NCBI GenBank assembly: GCA_023404675.1
Contig: JAEYAW010000031.1
Span: 434,001 to 498,000 of the forward strand
DNA: 64,000 bases
Direction of reading: 5' to 3'
From: Pseudomonadota bacterium
GTDB lineage: Bacteria > Pseudomonadota > Alphaproteobacteria > Rhizobiales > Xanthobacteraceae
The notes below the pieces were generated by a model. It worked only from the letters and a program-made list of their open reading frames with translations. It had not been told where the DNA came from and ran no database searches. Positions 1 through 9,126 of this stretch are shown piece by piece. The position numbers and the translations under genes are program-made. Each line of letters begins with the position of its first letter. The first letter of the stretch is position 1.

Positions 1-572
1 ATGCCTACGAGCGCGCGCCTGATCAGGAGCACTTCCTGAACCGCAAGAAGACCAAGGAACTGTTCCGCGATGTGTTCGCGCGCGGCAAGGGCAAGAAGTG
101 GAATTTCATGCACTCCTCGCTGTTCCTCGACTTCCTCGCCGGCAACCAGAATTTCGAGTGCGAACCGTGGGGCATGCCCGCGCGCAACATCTTCGGCTGG
201 CAGAAGCCCTGCTATCTGCTCGGCGAAGGCTATACCAAGACCTTCAAGGAGCTGATGGAGACCACGGACTGGGACACCTACGGCACCGGCAAGTATGAGA
301 AGTGCGCCAACTGCATGGCGCATTGCGGCTACGAGCCGACAGCCGCCAATGCGGCGGTGACGAACCCGCTGAAGGCGCTGTGGGTATCGCTGCGCGGCAT
401 CAAGACCTCCGGCCCGATGGCTCCCGAGATCGATCTCTCCAAGCAGCGTCCGGCCCAGTACATCTTCTCCGAGCAGGTGCAGAAGAAGCTGTCGGAGATC
501 CGCGCCGATGAGGCCACCTCAGCGGCCCGCAAGGCGGCGGACAAGGCAAAGAAGGCCGCGACCGCGGCCTGA
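1..572 (+). CDS. hpnH: Adenosylhopane synthase HpnH, C-terminal part (cut by window edge)
   Basis: HpnH is a radical SAM enzyme that adds the 5'-deoxyadenosyl group of SAM to diploptene, giving adenosylhopane, the entry to extended hopanoids. The frame is open from base 3 leftwards, so the start and the CxxxCxxC cluster motif are outside the window; 189 C-terminal residues are seen. They carry the family's conserved C-terminal cysteines (CEPWG, KPCYLLGEGY, CANCMAHCGYEP) and end in a Lys/Ala-rich tail. The gene is on the plus strand and points towards the rest of the hpn genes, which are all on the minus strand, so hpnH is not in their operon here. Identification rests on sequence similarity and on the neighbouring hpn genes. 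Confidence 0.93.
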   Translation, partial: AYERAPDQEHFLNRKKTKELFRDVFARGKGKKWNFMHSSLFLDFLAGNQNFECEPWGMPARNIFGWQKPCYLLGEGYTKTFKELMETTDWDTYGTGKYEKCANCMAHCGYEPTAANAAVTNPLKALWVSLRGIKTSGPMAPEIDLSKQRPAQYIFSEQVQKKLSEIRADEATSAARKAADKAKKAATAA

Positions 573-621
573 TGAAGACAGCGGCGCGCGCCCAGAGAGT
601 GCGCGCCGCTTCCGCAATACC

Positions 622-655
622 AAAGCCTGCGACCTCATCCGGCCGCGGGCTTTTT
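622..655 (+). terminator. Rho-independent terminator of hpnH
   Basis: AAAGCCTGCG at 622-631 pairs with CGCGGGCTTT at 644-653 (one mismatch) and runs into five T residues at 651-655. It lies 50 bases after the hpnH stop. Confidence 0.7.
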
Positions 656-670
656 CATGTGAGGTATTCC

Positions 671-703
671 AGAGCCGGATTCTGCTGCGCAGAATCCGGC
701 TCT
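671..703. repeat. Perfect 14-bp stem-loop between convergent genes
   Basis: AGAGCCGGATTCTG (671-684) is exactly complementary to CAGAATCCGGCTCT (690-703), with a five-base loop. It lies between the convergent hpnH and lipoprotein genes. It has no T tract, so it is either a second barrier to read-through or a dispersed palindromic element. Confidence 0.6.
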
Positions 704-865
704 CGCTCTTCCCGACAAGGAGAACATGATCTGGCCCGACAATCGGACCCCGCTTTTCCGGCTCCTGCTCCAAGGCCAGCCGGCTACGCGCGAGTGCCAT
801 CGCGCAATGTCACGACAACTGGCGACACCCCTCAGCCTCGGCGGAGGCGCTCGACCCGAAGCCCA

Positions 866-1756
866 TTATTGCGCGGTGGCAGCCGGCGACGTATCGGTCT
901 TGGCTCCACTGTCGCTCCACTCCGGCGGCGCGCCCACGGCCCCGCTGATGACCCCGGCCAGTCCCGGCTCGCGCCCGAACGCCTCGCAGGCTGTGTATTT
1001 CGGCTTTCCGCCCGCCCAGGACTGGATGCGATCCATGGACGGCGGCTTTGCCATCGTCCCGAACGGACTCTTGCCGGTGATCAGCATCTGACTGAAATCC
1101 TCGCCGAACGCGCTCGCCAGCTCATAGGCATCGCCCGAGGCGGAGACGCGCGCCGAACCCGAGAGTGCGTTGGCGCCGCGCGCCCAGACCATCGCCGCCT
1201 CTTGCCTGCCCTCGCGATTTTTCGCCTCGGCCTCGACCGACAGAGATCCGAGGCCGATAGGGATACGCGGTGTGGGAACGGGCACGCCCGGCAGCAGGAC
1301 GCTCTTGGCGACACTTGCGCCCATGGAAAGGGCAACGGCGCTCTCGTCGGTGGGCGCCATTTCGGTGACGACCGCATGCACCACGAGATCCGCATCGCCC
1401 GCGGCAACGACGGTGAACCGCTCGCTCAGGCCCGCGCATAGCGAGCGGTTCACCGCGTTGGCGATCAGCGCACGTTGTTGAACGGAGATCCCCTCGATCC
1501 GCGCGGCTGGCGCGAAGGTGGCCGGCACGATGCGTACGGTCTTTGCGGCGAGGACGTCACCCTCTCTGACGCGCAGCCGAGACTTGGTGACAACGCCGTC
1601 GGACGGCTGAAGCTCGGCATAGGAGGACAATGAGCCGCTCTGGCTGAGTTGCGCCGATGCACATCCCGCGGCCAGCGCGGGAATGACAAACATCACCGCC
1701 ATTCGTGCCGCAAAACCACGCCCAACCTGAGTTCGAAGGCTTCGACGCCCAACCAT
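866..1756 (-). CDS. DUF3313-type outer-membrane lipoprotein
   Basis: A 296-residue exported protein. The start at 1756 gives a positively charged leader followed by a hydrophobic stretch and a lipobox (LAAGC), so the mature protein should begin with a lipidated Cys at about residue 34 and sit in the envelope. The open frame extends 29 codons further upstream, but the 1756 start suits the signal peptide better; a start at 1702 is also possible. The body resembles the DUF3313 family, whose function is unknown: a conserved opening with SLSSYAELQP, then a domain with a V-V-H-A-V-V-T strand. It lies between hpnH and hpnG in convergent/tandem arrangement, and a role in hopanoid biology is unproven. 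Confidence 0.65.
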   Translation of the reverse strand: MVGRRSLRTQVGRGFAARMAVMFVIPALAAGCASAQLSQSGSLSSYAELQPSDGVVTKSRLRVREGDVLAAKTVRIVPATFAPAARIEGISVQQRALIANAVNRSLCAGLSERFTVVAAGDADLVVHAVVTEMAPTDESAVALSMGASVAKSVLLPGVPVPTPRIPIGLGSLSVEAEAKNREGRQEAAMVWARGANALSGSARVSASGDAYELASAFGEDFSQMLITGKSPFGTMAKPPSMDRIQSWAGGKPKYTACEAFGREPGLAGVISGAVGAPPEWSDSGAKTDTSPAATAQ

Positions 1757-2373
1757 ATGTCCCCCACCCGGTCCGGCCCCCCGCACGACCGGCCCGTCTC
1801 GCAGGCATGCGAGGCAGCCATAAAAACCGATGAATTGAGGCACCGATGTGTTGCCGTGCGCCTGCCGCAGGGCATTGCCCGCCGGCGCGCATCTTACGGA
1901 AACATCGTTGCAAAAGGATCAAGGCAGTGCCGGGATGCAGCTTCGATGAAGACCTTCGCGCTCAAGGACGTTGATACGCAACGCCTCGCAACGATACGCG
2001 ATCAATGGACTCGGCCGGCCGATTTTCCGGCCCATGCGTGCAGGGTGCAGATGTGCGACTGGCTCGACGCCATTCTCGCATCGGCCTTTAGCGTTTTCGA
2101 GCGAAGTGGAAATCGGTTCTCGCGAAGAAAACGCGTCAAATCAAAAGACCGGAGCAGTTCAGCGATTCAACGAAAAGCTGAACTGCTCCAGAGAGTTTCA
2201 GCTTCGTGTCGATGCGCCGAACATCCCGAGGTTTTTGATCTGGCGGTTTCTTCGCGAGAACCGATATCCACGTTCTCGGGGCAGTCCCAAGGACATGCCG
2301 CACTGTAACGGCGCATCAGATCGTCCAGTTCGTCCAGCGCATGGCTCTCGCAGAGTGCTCCGAGAGAGACCGG
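1757..2373. other. Intergenic stretch without a supportable gene
   Basis: No reading frame here has plausible coding character. The only structure I can support is the dispersed palindromic element at about 2092-2190. The left part should hold the promoter of the lipoprotein gene, but I see no convincing -35/-10. Confidence 0.5.
2092..2190. repeat. Bradyrhizobium-type dispersed intergenic repeat with 13-bp stem-loop
   Basis: The segment that begins GCGTTTTCGAGCGAAGTGGA, followed by an AAAACGCGTCAAA block, matches a repeat that I recognise as common between genes in Bradyrhizobium and Rhodopseudomonas. It ends in a perfect inverted repeat: GGAGCAGTTCAGC (2151-2163) against GCTGAACTGCTCC (2177-2189) with a 13-base loop. 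Confidence 0.6.
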
Positions 2374-3162
2374 TCAGGTCCGTCCGGCGGCGAGCGGAGG
2401 AAGCGTGGGCAGCGGCAGCGACGGCTTGGCCGACGTTGCGGTGGCGCCGGCTGCGTCGACCGCGAGCAGTTCCCGGCAGCCACGCAGGCCGCGCAATGCG
2501 CGGTTGAAGTCGCGCCCCGTGGACACCAGCTCCTTGATCACTGTCGGCTGGCGCGCCACGCCGCGAATGACCTTGCGCAGATCCACATTGCCGTCCGGCT
2601 TCAACGCATCAACGGCGAGCGCCGGCAGCGAGCGGCTGGCCGGATCGGAGACCACGCGCAGCGCCGCGAATGGCAGGTTCTGCTCGGTGGCGAAGGCGGC
2701 GGCGATATGGCTCTCCATGTCCACTGCCACAGCGCCGGTACGGGCATGCAGATCGGCCTTGGCGGCCCGTCCGACCACGACCTGCTCGACGCCGACCAGC
2801 GCGCCGCGCATCACGCGGCGGCGCCCGAAGTCGAAGCCGTTGAGGATCGCCGGATTGAGATGCGTCTCGACGGACCACGATGCTTCCGCGCTCGCCAGAA
2901 TGCTGGTCGCGACGATCACGTCACCGGAGCGAAGCTTCGGGTCCAGCCCGCCGGCCACGCCAAAACTGATGACACCGCGCACGCTCGATCCGTCGAAGCT
3001 CCTCAGCATGGCGCGAAGCTGGGTCGGATCGCTGCTGCTGCAGATGACGGTTAGCCCCGGGCCTTCCGCGATGCGCGCTTCCTGCGCAAGCCCGGTCACG
3101 ATCAGAATAGGCCGGGGATCGTGATGCGTGTCCCCGGTAGCCGCCCCAACCCGAAAAATCAC
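2374..3162 (-). CDS. hpnG: Hopanoid phosphorylase/nucleosidase HpnG
   Basis: HpnG removes adenine from adenosylhopane (the product of HpnH), giving ribosylhopane. The 262-residue protein has the purine phosphorylase-like fold signature: a glycine-rich ISFGVAGGLDP segment near residue 68, and DMESHIAAAFA, where the Met-Glu pair usually binds the ribose. The start is a GTG at 3160-3162 that overlaps the shc stop as GTGA, with a purine-rich GGTAGGGGTC just upstream. The frame stays open to 3309, but those extra codons lie inside shc. The arrangement suggests translational coupling to shc. The C-terminus is Pro/Ala-rich. Confidence 0.9.
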   Translation of the reverse strand: MIFRVGAATGDTHHDPRPILIVTGLAQEARIAEGPGLTVICSSSDPTQLRAMLRSFDGSSVRGVISFGVAGGLDPKLRSGDVIVATSILASAEASWSVETHLNPAILNGFDFGRRRVMRGALVGVEQVVVGRAAKADLHARTGAVAVDMESHIAAAFATEQNLPFAALRVVSDPASRSLPALAVDALKPDGNVDLRKVIRGVARQPTVIKELVSTGRDFNRALRGLRGCRELLAVDAAGATATSAKPSLPLPTLPPLAAGRT

Positions 3163-5150
3163 ATTCCGACCCCTACCGCCTTGCTGTTCGTCCGGCTCAG
3201 ATTGCGATACCGCGCGAGCGCCCAAAGCGGAAAAAATTTCGAATAACCGTGATAGCGAAGATAGAATACACGCGGAAAACCCGTCGCTGTATAGCGTTTC
3301 TCGTCCCACTCACCCGCAAGATTTTGCGTTTGTGTCAAGTACGCAACACCGCGGGCGACCGCGGCATGGTCCGCGCGGCCAGCCGCCATCAACCCAAGCA
3401 AGGACCATGCCGTCTGCGACGCCGTGGACGGTGCAGCCTCGTAACCCCGGTATTCCAGTTTGTAGCTGTCGCCGTCCTCGCCCCAGCCGCCGTCCGGGTT
3501 CTGGATCGAGATCAGCCAGTCGGCGGCCTTGGCGATCACCGGATCGGCATGGCTGATTCCGGCCGCGTTGAGGGCGCACAGCACGGACCAGGTTCCGTAG
3601 ACGTAGTTCATCCCCCAGCGGCCCCACCACGAACCGTCGGCCAGCTGGGTGCGGCGCAGATACTCCAAGCCCCGGCGCATCGGCTCGCTGGTCTCCACCG
3701 TCGCGCCAAGCTGCGCGAGCATGGACACGCAGCGAGCGGTGACGTCCTCGGTCGGCGGATCGAGCAGCGCGCCATGGTCCGAGAACGGGATGTTGTTGAG
3801 GTAGTATTCGAGATTGTCGGCATCGAACGCGGCAAAGCCGCCGTCGCTGCTTTGCAGGCCCTCGATCCATTCCCGCGCCCGCGCGATCGCCGGATCGAAT
3901 TCCTTCGTGCCGTTCAGCTTCCGCGCGCGATCCATCGCCATCACGACGACGGCGGTGTCGTCGAGATCCGGATAATGCGCATTGGCATACTGGAACGCCC
4001 AGCCGCCGGGCCGCACGTCCGGACGCTTGACCGCCCAGTCACCCTTCACGTCGAGCACCTGATGCGGCTTGAGCCAGTCCAGCGCGTTCTTCGCCAGATC
4101 GACCGACTGCGCATCGCCGGTTTCAAGCAGCGTGTGGGCCGTCAGCGCGGTGTCCCAGATCGGAGACACGCAGGGCTGCACGTAAGCCTCGTCCTGCTTC
4201 ATCACGATCAGCTTGTCGATGCCGCGCCGCGTCGTCGCGCGCGGCGGATGGTCTTCGCCATATCCCATCGCGTCGTACATCATCACGACATTGATCATCG
4301 GCGGGATGATCGCTCCGATGCCGTCCTCGCCGTTGAGACGCTCCTCGATGAAGGCCAGCGCCTTGTCGGTCGCGCTCTTGCGAAGCTTCTTCGGGGCATA
4401 TGGCTCGACGATGTGCAGCACCTTGTCGAGCGCGCTGAAGAACCAGAACCACGCCGCGCTCTGATGCGGCGCCTTCTCGATCGGCCCGACGCTCTGCGGC
4501 GGCTGATGAAACAGTTCGTCGATGCCGACGCCTTTGGGATTGCGCGCCTTCGGCTTCAGGGTCGCCAGCACCATCAGCGGCACGATAGTGGTGCGCGCCC
4601 AGTACGACATCTTGTTGAGATGGATGGGGAACCACAACGGAAGATGCATGATCTCGACCGGCAGCACCGGGACCGCGCGCCACGACATCACGCCGAAGAA
4701 CGCCAGCAGGAAGCGAGTGAAGACGTTGACCTTCGCGCCGCCTCCGCGCGCGAGGATCGCCTCGCGCGCGCGGACCATGTGAGGCGCGTCCACCGAATCG
4801 CCGATCATCTTCAGCGCGAAGTAGGCCTTCACGCTCGCCGACACGTCGAACGCGCCATCCTGAAACAGCGGCCAGCCGCCATGATCGCCCTGGATACGAC
4901 GCAGATAAGCGCCGATCTTCGCTTCCAGCACCTCGTCCACCGGCTCGGCGAGATAGTGGCGGAACAGCAGATATTCGGCGGGAATGGTGGCGTCGGCTTC
5001 GAGCTCGAACACCCAATGGCCGTCCGGCTGGCGATGGCCGTGCAGCGCCTGCGTCGCGGCGGCGATGCTGTTGTCCAGATCCTGTCCATCGACCGTCGCT
5101 GCGGTCTCCATCGAGATGGTCGTCATCTTGTTCACGATCGTCCTCATCAT
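3159..5150 (-). CDS. shc: Squalene-hopene cyclase
   Basis: Cyclises squalene to hopene/diplopterol at the membrane; it is the committed step of hopanoid synthesis. At 663 residues it has the usual length. The catalytic DxDD motif is DLDD at residues 395-398, and several QW repeats are visible (QSSDGGFAAFD, QLADGSWWGRWG, QNPDGGWGED), together with the aromatic C-terminal segment ending in FPLWALARY. Start: ATG at 5150, with further in-frame ATGs at 5147, 5126 and 5111; none has a strong Shine-Dalgarno, so the N-terminus is uncertain by about 13 residues. It is the fourth gene of hpnC-hpnD-hpnE-shc-hpnG, and its stop overlaps the hpnG GTG. Confidence 0.97.
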   Translation of the reverse strand: MMRTIVNKMTTISMETAATVDGQDLDNSIAAATQALHGHRQPDGHWVFELEADATIPAEYLLFRHYLAEPVDEVLEAKIGAYLRRIQGDHGGWPLFQDGAFDVSASVKAYFALKMIGDSVDAPHMVRAREAILARGGGAKVNVFTRFLLAFFGVMSWRAVPVLPVEIMHLPLWFPIHLNKMSYWARTTIVPLMVLATLKPKARNPKGVGIDELFHQPPQSVGPIEKAPHQSAAWFWFFSALDKVLHIVEPYAPKKLRKSATDKALAFIEERLNGEDGIGAIIPPMINVVMMYDAMGYGEDHPPRATTRRGIDKLIVMKQDEAYVQPCVSPIWDTALTAHTLLETGDAQSVDLAKNALDWLKPHQVLDVKGDWAVKRPDVRPGGWAFQYANAHYPDLDDTAVVVMAMDRARKLNGTKEFDPAIARAREWIEGLQSSDGGFAAFDADNLEYYLNNIPFSDHGALLDPPTEDVTARCVSMLAQLGATVETSEPMRRGLEYLRRTQLADGSWWGRWGMNYVYGTWSVLCALNAAGISHADPVIAKAADWLISIQNPDGGWGEDGDSYKLEYRGYEAAPSTASQTAWSLLGLMAAGRADHAAVARGVAYLTQTQNLAGEWDEKRYTATGFPRVFYLRYHGYSKFFPLWALARYRNLSRTNSKAVGVGM

Positions 5151-5235
5151 CGCGGTGCGCGATACGGGCGCGCATTCCGTTTCGCTACGGATTTCCGAAC
5201 TCCCCTGAAATTCCTGTTGGGCCGGCGGCTACCGC

Positions 5236-6483
5236 CTACCCCTTGCCCAGAACGAGATTCGCGGCCCTGTCGCCCGACCTGACCGATCCTTCGATGGTCG
5301 CCGGCAAACCCGTATCAGTCCAATCGCCTGCGAGGAATAGGTTTTTCCACTCGGTCACAGGTCCCGGCCGCAGCGCGTCCTGCTCGGGCGTCGCCTCGAA
5401 GGTCGCCCGCCGCTCGCGGACGATCTGCCAGGGCGGCAGCGGCGCGTCGATGCCGGTGATTTTGCAGATCTCCTGCCAGATCGTCTGGGCCAGTTCCTCG
5501 CGGGGGCTGTTCACCAGCCGGTCAGCATTGCTGATGGTCACAGACAGCCGGTTCGAGAACGCGAACAGCCATTCGATCACGCCGCCGATCACGCCAGTAA
5601 TCGGAGGCGTCCCGGCCGGCGGCACATGGCGGAAATGCGCGTTGACGATCGCGCGAAACTTGTCCGGCCCCTTGAGCCCGGGCAGCAGCGCGGCGGCCGG
5701 ACGCGGCGGCACCGCCAACACCACGGTGTCGTCCGGCCCGAGCGCGATGGCGTCGTCACCGAACTTCAGCGCGGTGATCCGCCCGTCCGCCATCTCGAAG
5801 GCATGCAGCTCGTGGCCGAGCCGGACCGCGTATCCCTTGTCGCGCAGGAACGCCACGGCGGGATCGACCAGCACGCTGCTCAGCCCCTCGCGCGCGATCA
5901 GCGGCCGGCAGGCCTGCCCGCCCGCCAGCAGGGTCTCGCGAACGATGGCTCCGGCCAGACCCGCCGAACCTTCCGGCGGATCGACATTGAGCGCGGCGAG
6001 CAGCAACGGCTGCACGAGACGATCATAGAGCACGCCCTCACAGCGCACGACCTCGCCGACCTTGGTGCTGCGCGAGGCCACCACCAGCGGAGCGAGGGCA
6101 AAGTAGTCCATCGGCCCCGTATCCGGCACGCGCCGCTTGCGGTCGAACACCCATGTCGGCAGACGGCCTTCGCCGAGTTGCAGCAGCCAGCTGCGTCCAT
6201 TGCCCAGATCGAAGAATGGAAACTCCGCTTTCGCGGGACCGACTAGCCCCGCTTCCGTGCCGATGCTGCGTGCATAATCGCGCGCGTGGCGGTTGCCGGA
6301 GAGCAGCAGATGGTTGCCGTTGTCGATGACGAGACCCGTCGCACCGTCAAAATAGGACCGGCAGCGCCCGCCGATCTGCTGCGTCGCCTCGTGCACCTCG
6401 ACGCGGCGACCAGCATTGGCGAGGCGCACGGCCGCTGAGAGGCCGGACAGACCGGCACCAATCACATGAGCAATGGAGGTCAT
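5236..6483 (-). CDS. hpnE: Hydroxysqualene dehydroxylase HpnE (FAD-dependent)
   Basis: In bacteria with HpnCDE, squalene is made in three steps; HpnE reduces hydroxysqualene to squalene. The 415-residue protein starts with a dinucleotide-binding GAGLSG motif at residues 9-14 and a downstream acidic/GGR segment (EATQQIGGRCRS), typical of phytoene-desaturase-like amine oxidases. A C-terminal flavin motif (LFLAGDWTDTGLPATIEG) is also present. Its ATG at 6481-6483 shares one base with the hpnD stop (TGATG), so the genes are coupled. 85 bases separate it from shc. Confidence 0.95.
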   Translation of the reverse strand: MTSIAHVIGAGLSGLSAAVRLANAGRRVEVHEATQQIGGRCRSYFDGATGLVIDNGNHLLLSGNRHARDYARSIGTEAGLVGPAKAEFPFFDLGNGRSWLLQLGEGRLPTWVFDRKRRVPDTGPMDYFALAPLVVASRSTKVGEVVRCEGVLYDRLVQPLLLAALNVDPPEGSAGLAGAIVRETLLAGGQACRPLIAREGLSSVLVDPAVAFLRDKGYAVRLGHELHAFEMADGRITALKFGDDAIALGPDDTVVLAVPPRPAAALLPGLKGPDKFRAIVNAHFRHVPPAGTPPITGVIGGVIEWLFAFSNRLSVTISNADRLVNSPREELAQTIWQEICKITGIDAPLPPWQIVRERRATFEATPEQDALRPGPVTEWKNLFLAGDWTDTGLPATIEGSVRSGDRAANLVLGKG

Positions 6484-7310
6484 CAGATCAACGCATATTG
6501 CAGAAGAACGAGCAGCTTCGCGGCCTTGCTCACGCGCACCGGCTGCCTAGGCGCGGCGAATCCGCGCGCGATCAGCAGATCGAGAATCCGGCGATAGACC
6601 ACGCTCATGATGCGCGGCGCCTTCACCACCCGCCGCGCATTGCGGTCCATGATGATGTCGGCCTGCCGGAAATGCTCGCGCGCCCGCGCCACCACCGGCT
6701 CGCAGGCGGCGGGCAGCGCCGGATCGGCGGCCACCTTGAGCGGATCGTCGCTGTCGATTCCCGCTGCCAGCAGCGCCTCGCGCGGCAGGTAAAGCCGGCC
6801 GATGCCCGCGTCTTCATCGATATCGCGCAGGATGTTCGTCAGTTGCAGCGCGCGGCCGAGATGAAAGGCAAGCGCCAGCCCATCATGCTCGCCAAGACCG
6901 AACACCCGCACCGAGAGGCGGCCGACAGCGCTGGCGACGCGGTCGCAGTAAAGATCCAGCGTCTCCCAGTCGGGCGCCCGGATATCCTGCGGTACATCCA
7001 TCTCCATGCCGTCGATGATGGCGATGAAATCCTGCCGGCGCAGGCCAAAGCGCTCGACGGACGGCGCAAAATCCTGGATGTGCGGAGGTGGCTTGCCCGC
7101 ATAGAGCGCATCGATATCCGCCCGCCACTGCGACAGCGCGGCGAGACGCTCGGGGCGCGGCGCGGAGGAATCGGCGATGTCGTCCACGAGGCGGCAGAAC
7201 TTGTAGATGATGAACATCGCCTCGCGCTGCTCGCGCGGCAGGATGCGCATCGCCGCATAGAAGGAGCTGCCGGCTGCAATCTCCGCGGGCTGTTCGGCGG
7301 TGACCGTCAT
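6483..7310 (-). CDS. hpnD: Presqualene diphosphate synthase HpnD
   Basis: Condenses two farnesyl diphosphates to presqualene diphosphate. The two Mg-binding Asp motifs of squalene/phytoene synthases are present: DDIAD at residues 43-47 and NILRDIDED at 159-167, followed by the GRLYLP segment. The ATG at 7310 overlaps the hpnC stop as ATGA and gives 275 residues; the open frame extends to 7418, but only inside hpnC. Second gene of the hpn operon. Family identity is clear; the assignment to HpnD rather than HpnC follows from gene order and from the canonical motifs. Confidence 0.95.
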   Translation of the reverse strand: MTVTAEQPAEIAAGSSFYAAMRILPREQREAMFIIYKFCRLVDDIADSSAPRPERLAALSQWRADIDALYAGKPPPHIQDFAPSVERFGLRRQDFIAIIDGMEMDVPQDIRAPDWETLDLYCDRVASAVGRLSVRVFGLGEHDGLALAFHLGRALQLTNILRDIDEDAGIGRLYLPREALLAAGIDSDDPLKVAADPALPAACEPVVARAREHFRQADIIMDRNARRVVKAPRIMSVVYRRILDLLIARGFAAPRQPVRVSKAAKLLVLLQYALI

Positions 7311-8197
7311 CGTCCCTGTCGCGCTCCCGGCTCGGTGCGCGAGACAGGCCGGCGTCCGAACGAGCGGCGCACGAAGCCGCCGGCAAGCGCGCCAACGCCG
7401 CAAGCCATCAGCTCCCACTTGGAGAGGTGCACACGTTCGTTCAAGGGATCACGGACTTTCAGAAGGCTGGTGATCCGCGCAGCATAGCTCTGGATCACCG
7501 AAATCTCAAAGCCGAGCCGCGTATCGACCACGTCGACCGCCAGAACCTGACTGTCGCGCAGAAGCCCCTCCGTCCGCGCGGCAAGGCCGTGCAGACAGGC
7601 GAGCAGCGCCGCCGACGCCCGCTCCGCGCCAAGCGCCTCGACACCGACGCCAGCCACCGCCATCGCGTCGCGCGGCAGATACACGCGGCGCAGGCTGCGG
7701 TAATCCTTGCCGCAATCCTGAACGTGATTGATCACCTGAAGCGCGGCGCAGAGCGCGTCCGAAGCCGCCCAGGTGGCATGGCTCTCGCCGTGGACATCCA
7801 GCACGAAACGCCCGACCGGCATCGCCGAATAGCGGCAATAGTCGATCAGTTCGTCCCAGTTCTCGTAACGATCCTTGGTGACATCGAGCCGGAAGGCCTT
7901 CAGCACGTCGATCGGATGGCGCGGCGACAGGCCGCGCTCCGCCAGCAGGGCGCGCAGCCGCACGGCCTCCGGCTGGCTGTCGCTGTCGCCCAGGAGATCC
8001 GCTTCCAGCCGATCCAGCAAGGCCAGCTTTTCGGCGGGCGGCAGCGTCGCATGATCCGAAATGTCGTCGCCCGTCCGCACGAAATCGTAGAAGGCGAGAA
8101 TCAACGCCCGGTGCCGCGGATGGATGATCCGCGACGCGACCGGAAAATTCTCGTCCTTGTGGGATTTCCCCGACCTGAGATCGCTTGCGACGGCCAT
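7307..8197 (-). CDS. hpnC: Hydroxysqualene synthase HpnC
   Basis: Converts presqualene diphosphate to hydroxysqualene. The 296-residue protein has the squalene-synthase fold with the first Asp motif DDISD at residues 44-48 and a degenerate second motif (NHVQDCGKDY), as is typical of HpnC. The ATG at 8197 is preceded by GAAGGACCGT, a good ribosome-binding site. It is the first gene of the minus-strand operon hpnC-hpnD-hpnE-shc-hpnG, so the operon promoter should lie in 8198-8346; I could not identify it by eye. Confidence 0.94.
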   Translation of the reverse strand: MAVASDLRSGKSHKDENFPVASRIIHPRHRALILAFYDFVRTGDDISDHATLPPAEKLALLDRLEADLLGDSDSQPEAVRLRALLAERGLSPRHPIDVLKAFRLDVTKDRYENWDELIDYCRYSAMPVGRFVLDVHGESHATWAASDALCAALQVINHVQDCGKDYRSLRRVYLPRDAMAVAGVGVEALGAERASAALLACLHGLAARTEGLLRDSQVLAVDVVDTRLGFEISVIQSYAARITSLLKVRDPLNERVHLSKWELMACGVGALAGGFVRRSFGRRPVSRTEPGARQGR

Positions 8198-8346
8198 ACG
8201 GTCCTTCTCTCACGGCGCACGCCGGAGATTGCGGGGAACCCGCCCTCGCCGACGAATCCGCCCATATAGGCGAAAGCCGTCGGCAACCTCAATGGGAGAA
8301 GCCTTCAACCTGTCCCCGGCAGGAACTCCGGCCGGCAGGCGATCAG

Positions 8347-8574
8347 CTACTGGCCGTGGCTTTTGAGCACGTCGTCGCAGGCCTTGGAAATCTTGGGCCG
8401 GTTTTCCTTCAGGCAGGCCAGAATGACGAAATCGCCCTGATCCATCACCGGCCGGCAGAAGCGGGTGACATCGCGGGTACACGCGGCCTGTTCCTGTTCG
8501 GTTCCGCGCCCCTGCGCGAACGCTACCGTTGACACTGACGACGCAAGCAGGACCGCAATGGCAAGGACTTTCAA
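8347..8574 (-). CDS. Small exported cysteine-rich (GLG1-repeat-like) protein
   Basis: A 75-residue secreted protein. A clear signal peptide ends at VAFA before QG, leaving a mature domain of about 55 residues. It has cysteines spaced as in cysteine-rich GLG1-type repeats (CTRDVTRFC, then ILACLKENRPKISKAC). Function unknown; two disulfides in the periplasm are likely. The start is a TTG at 8572-8574 with AAGGA eight bases upstream. An ATG between them (8580-8582) is in another frame and meets a stop after three codons. One extra T would join that ATG in frame and give a typical MKRLKVLAI leader, so a small indel or sequencing error at the start is possible. Confidence 0.6.
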   Translation of the reverse strand: MKVLAIAVLLASSVSTVAFAQGRGTEQEQAACTRDVTRFCRPVMDQGDFVILACLKENRPKISKACDDVLKSHGQ

Positions 8575-9126
8575 CGTTTCATTCCTTTATGGCCTGACGG
8601 CTTGCGATGTCTTCATCGACCGGCCCGGATCGTGCCAGCTCGACACCAAAGCCGTTTCCCGGATGCGCGCGACAGCCGGCGAGACAGAGCGAGATTGGGG
8701 TTAAGGGAATTGATTCCAACGACCTGAATGCCCCTTCGAGGGCCTCAGATCGTCTGGCAAATACGGCTATAATTTGGGCCACCGCACTCACCGTCGATGA
8801 TGCAGGTACCGGATGGCCCGATTCCCCGCAACTGAGGCTTTTATGTAACTGCCATGCTTCTTTCGGGCGACATGTCAGCGACGACGCGCGACAGGATCAC
8901 ATCTGGACAGAAGCAGAAGCATGGACAAGGCTGGTAGGCTGGTGGATCGAAACAACGGTCCCGGGCGTTGCCGTCGGTCGCTCCGACATGAAATCTTGAT
9001 ATGCAGGCCCTCACTTTCCACATGCTTCGCACGGATTGAACCAGAACGGTGACCGGGCGACAAAAAAATGCCGCTGGTTCCCATTTCTCCTTGGGGTGTG
9101 GACCCTAGATCCAACAGGAAAACGAT
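8575..9126. other. Non-coding stretch, nothing recognised
   Basis: Open frames on both strands (for example 8607-8999 on the plus strand) have Ser/Arg-rich, non-conserved-looking translations and no ribosome-binding site, and I do not call them. The right end should hold the promoter of the gene starting at 9127. Confidence 0.5.

Noticed and set aside
3249..5282. A 677-codon open frame on the plus strand opposite shc
   Set aside because: It is the antisense shadow of shc in GC-rich DNA; its translation is Arg/His-rich without domains, while shc has complete catalytic motifs.
8607..8999. 130-codon open frame in the 8.6-9.0 kb gap
   Set aside because: No ribosome-binding site, no domain, and composition like random GC-rich sequence.
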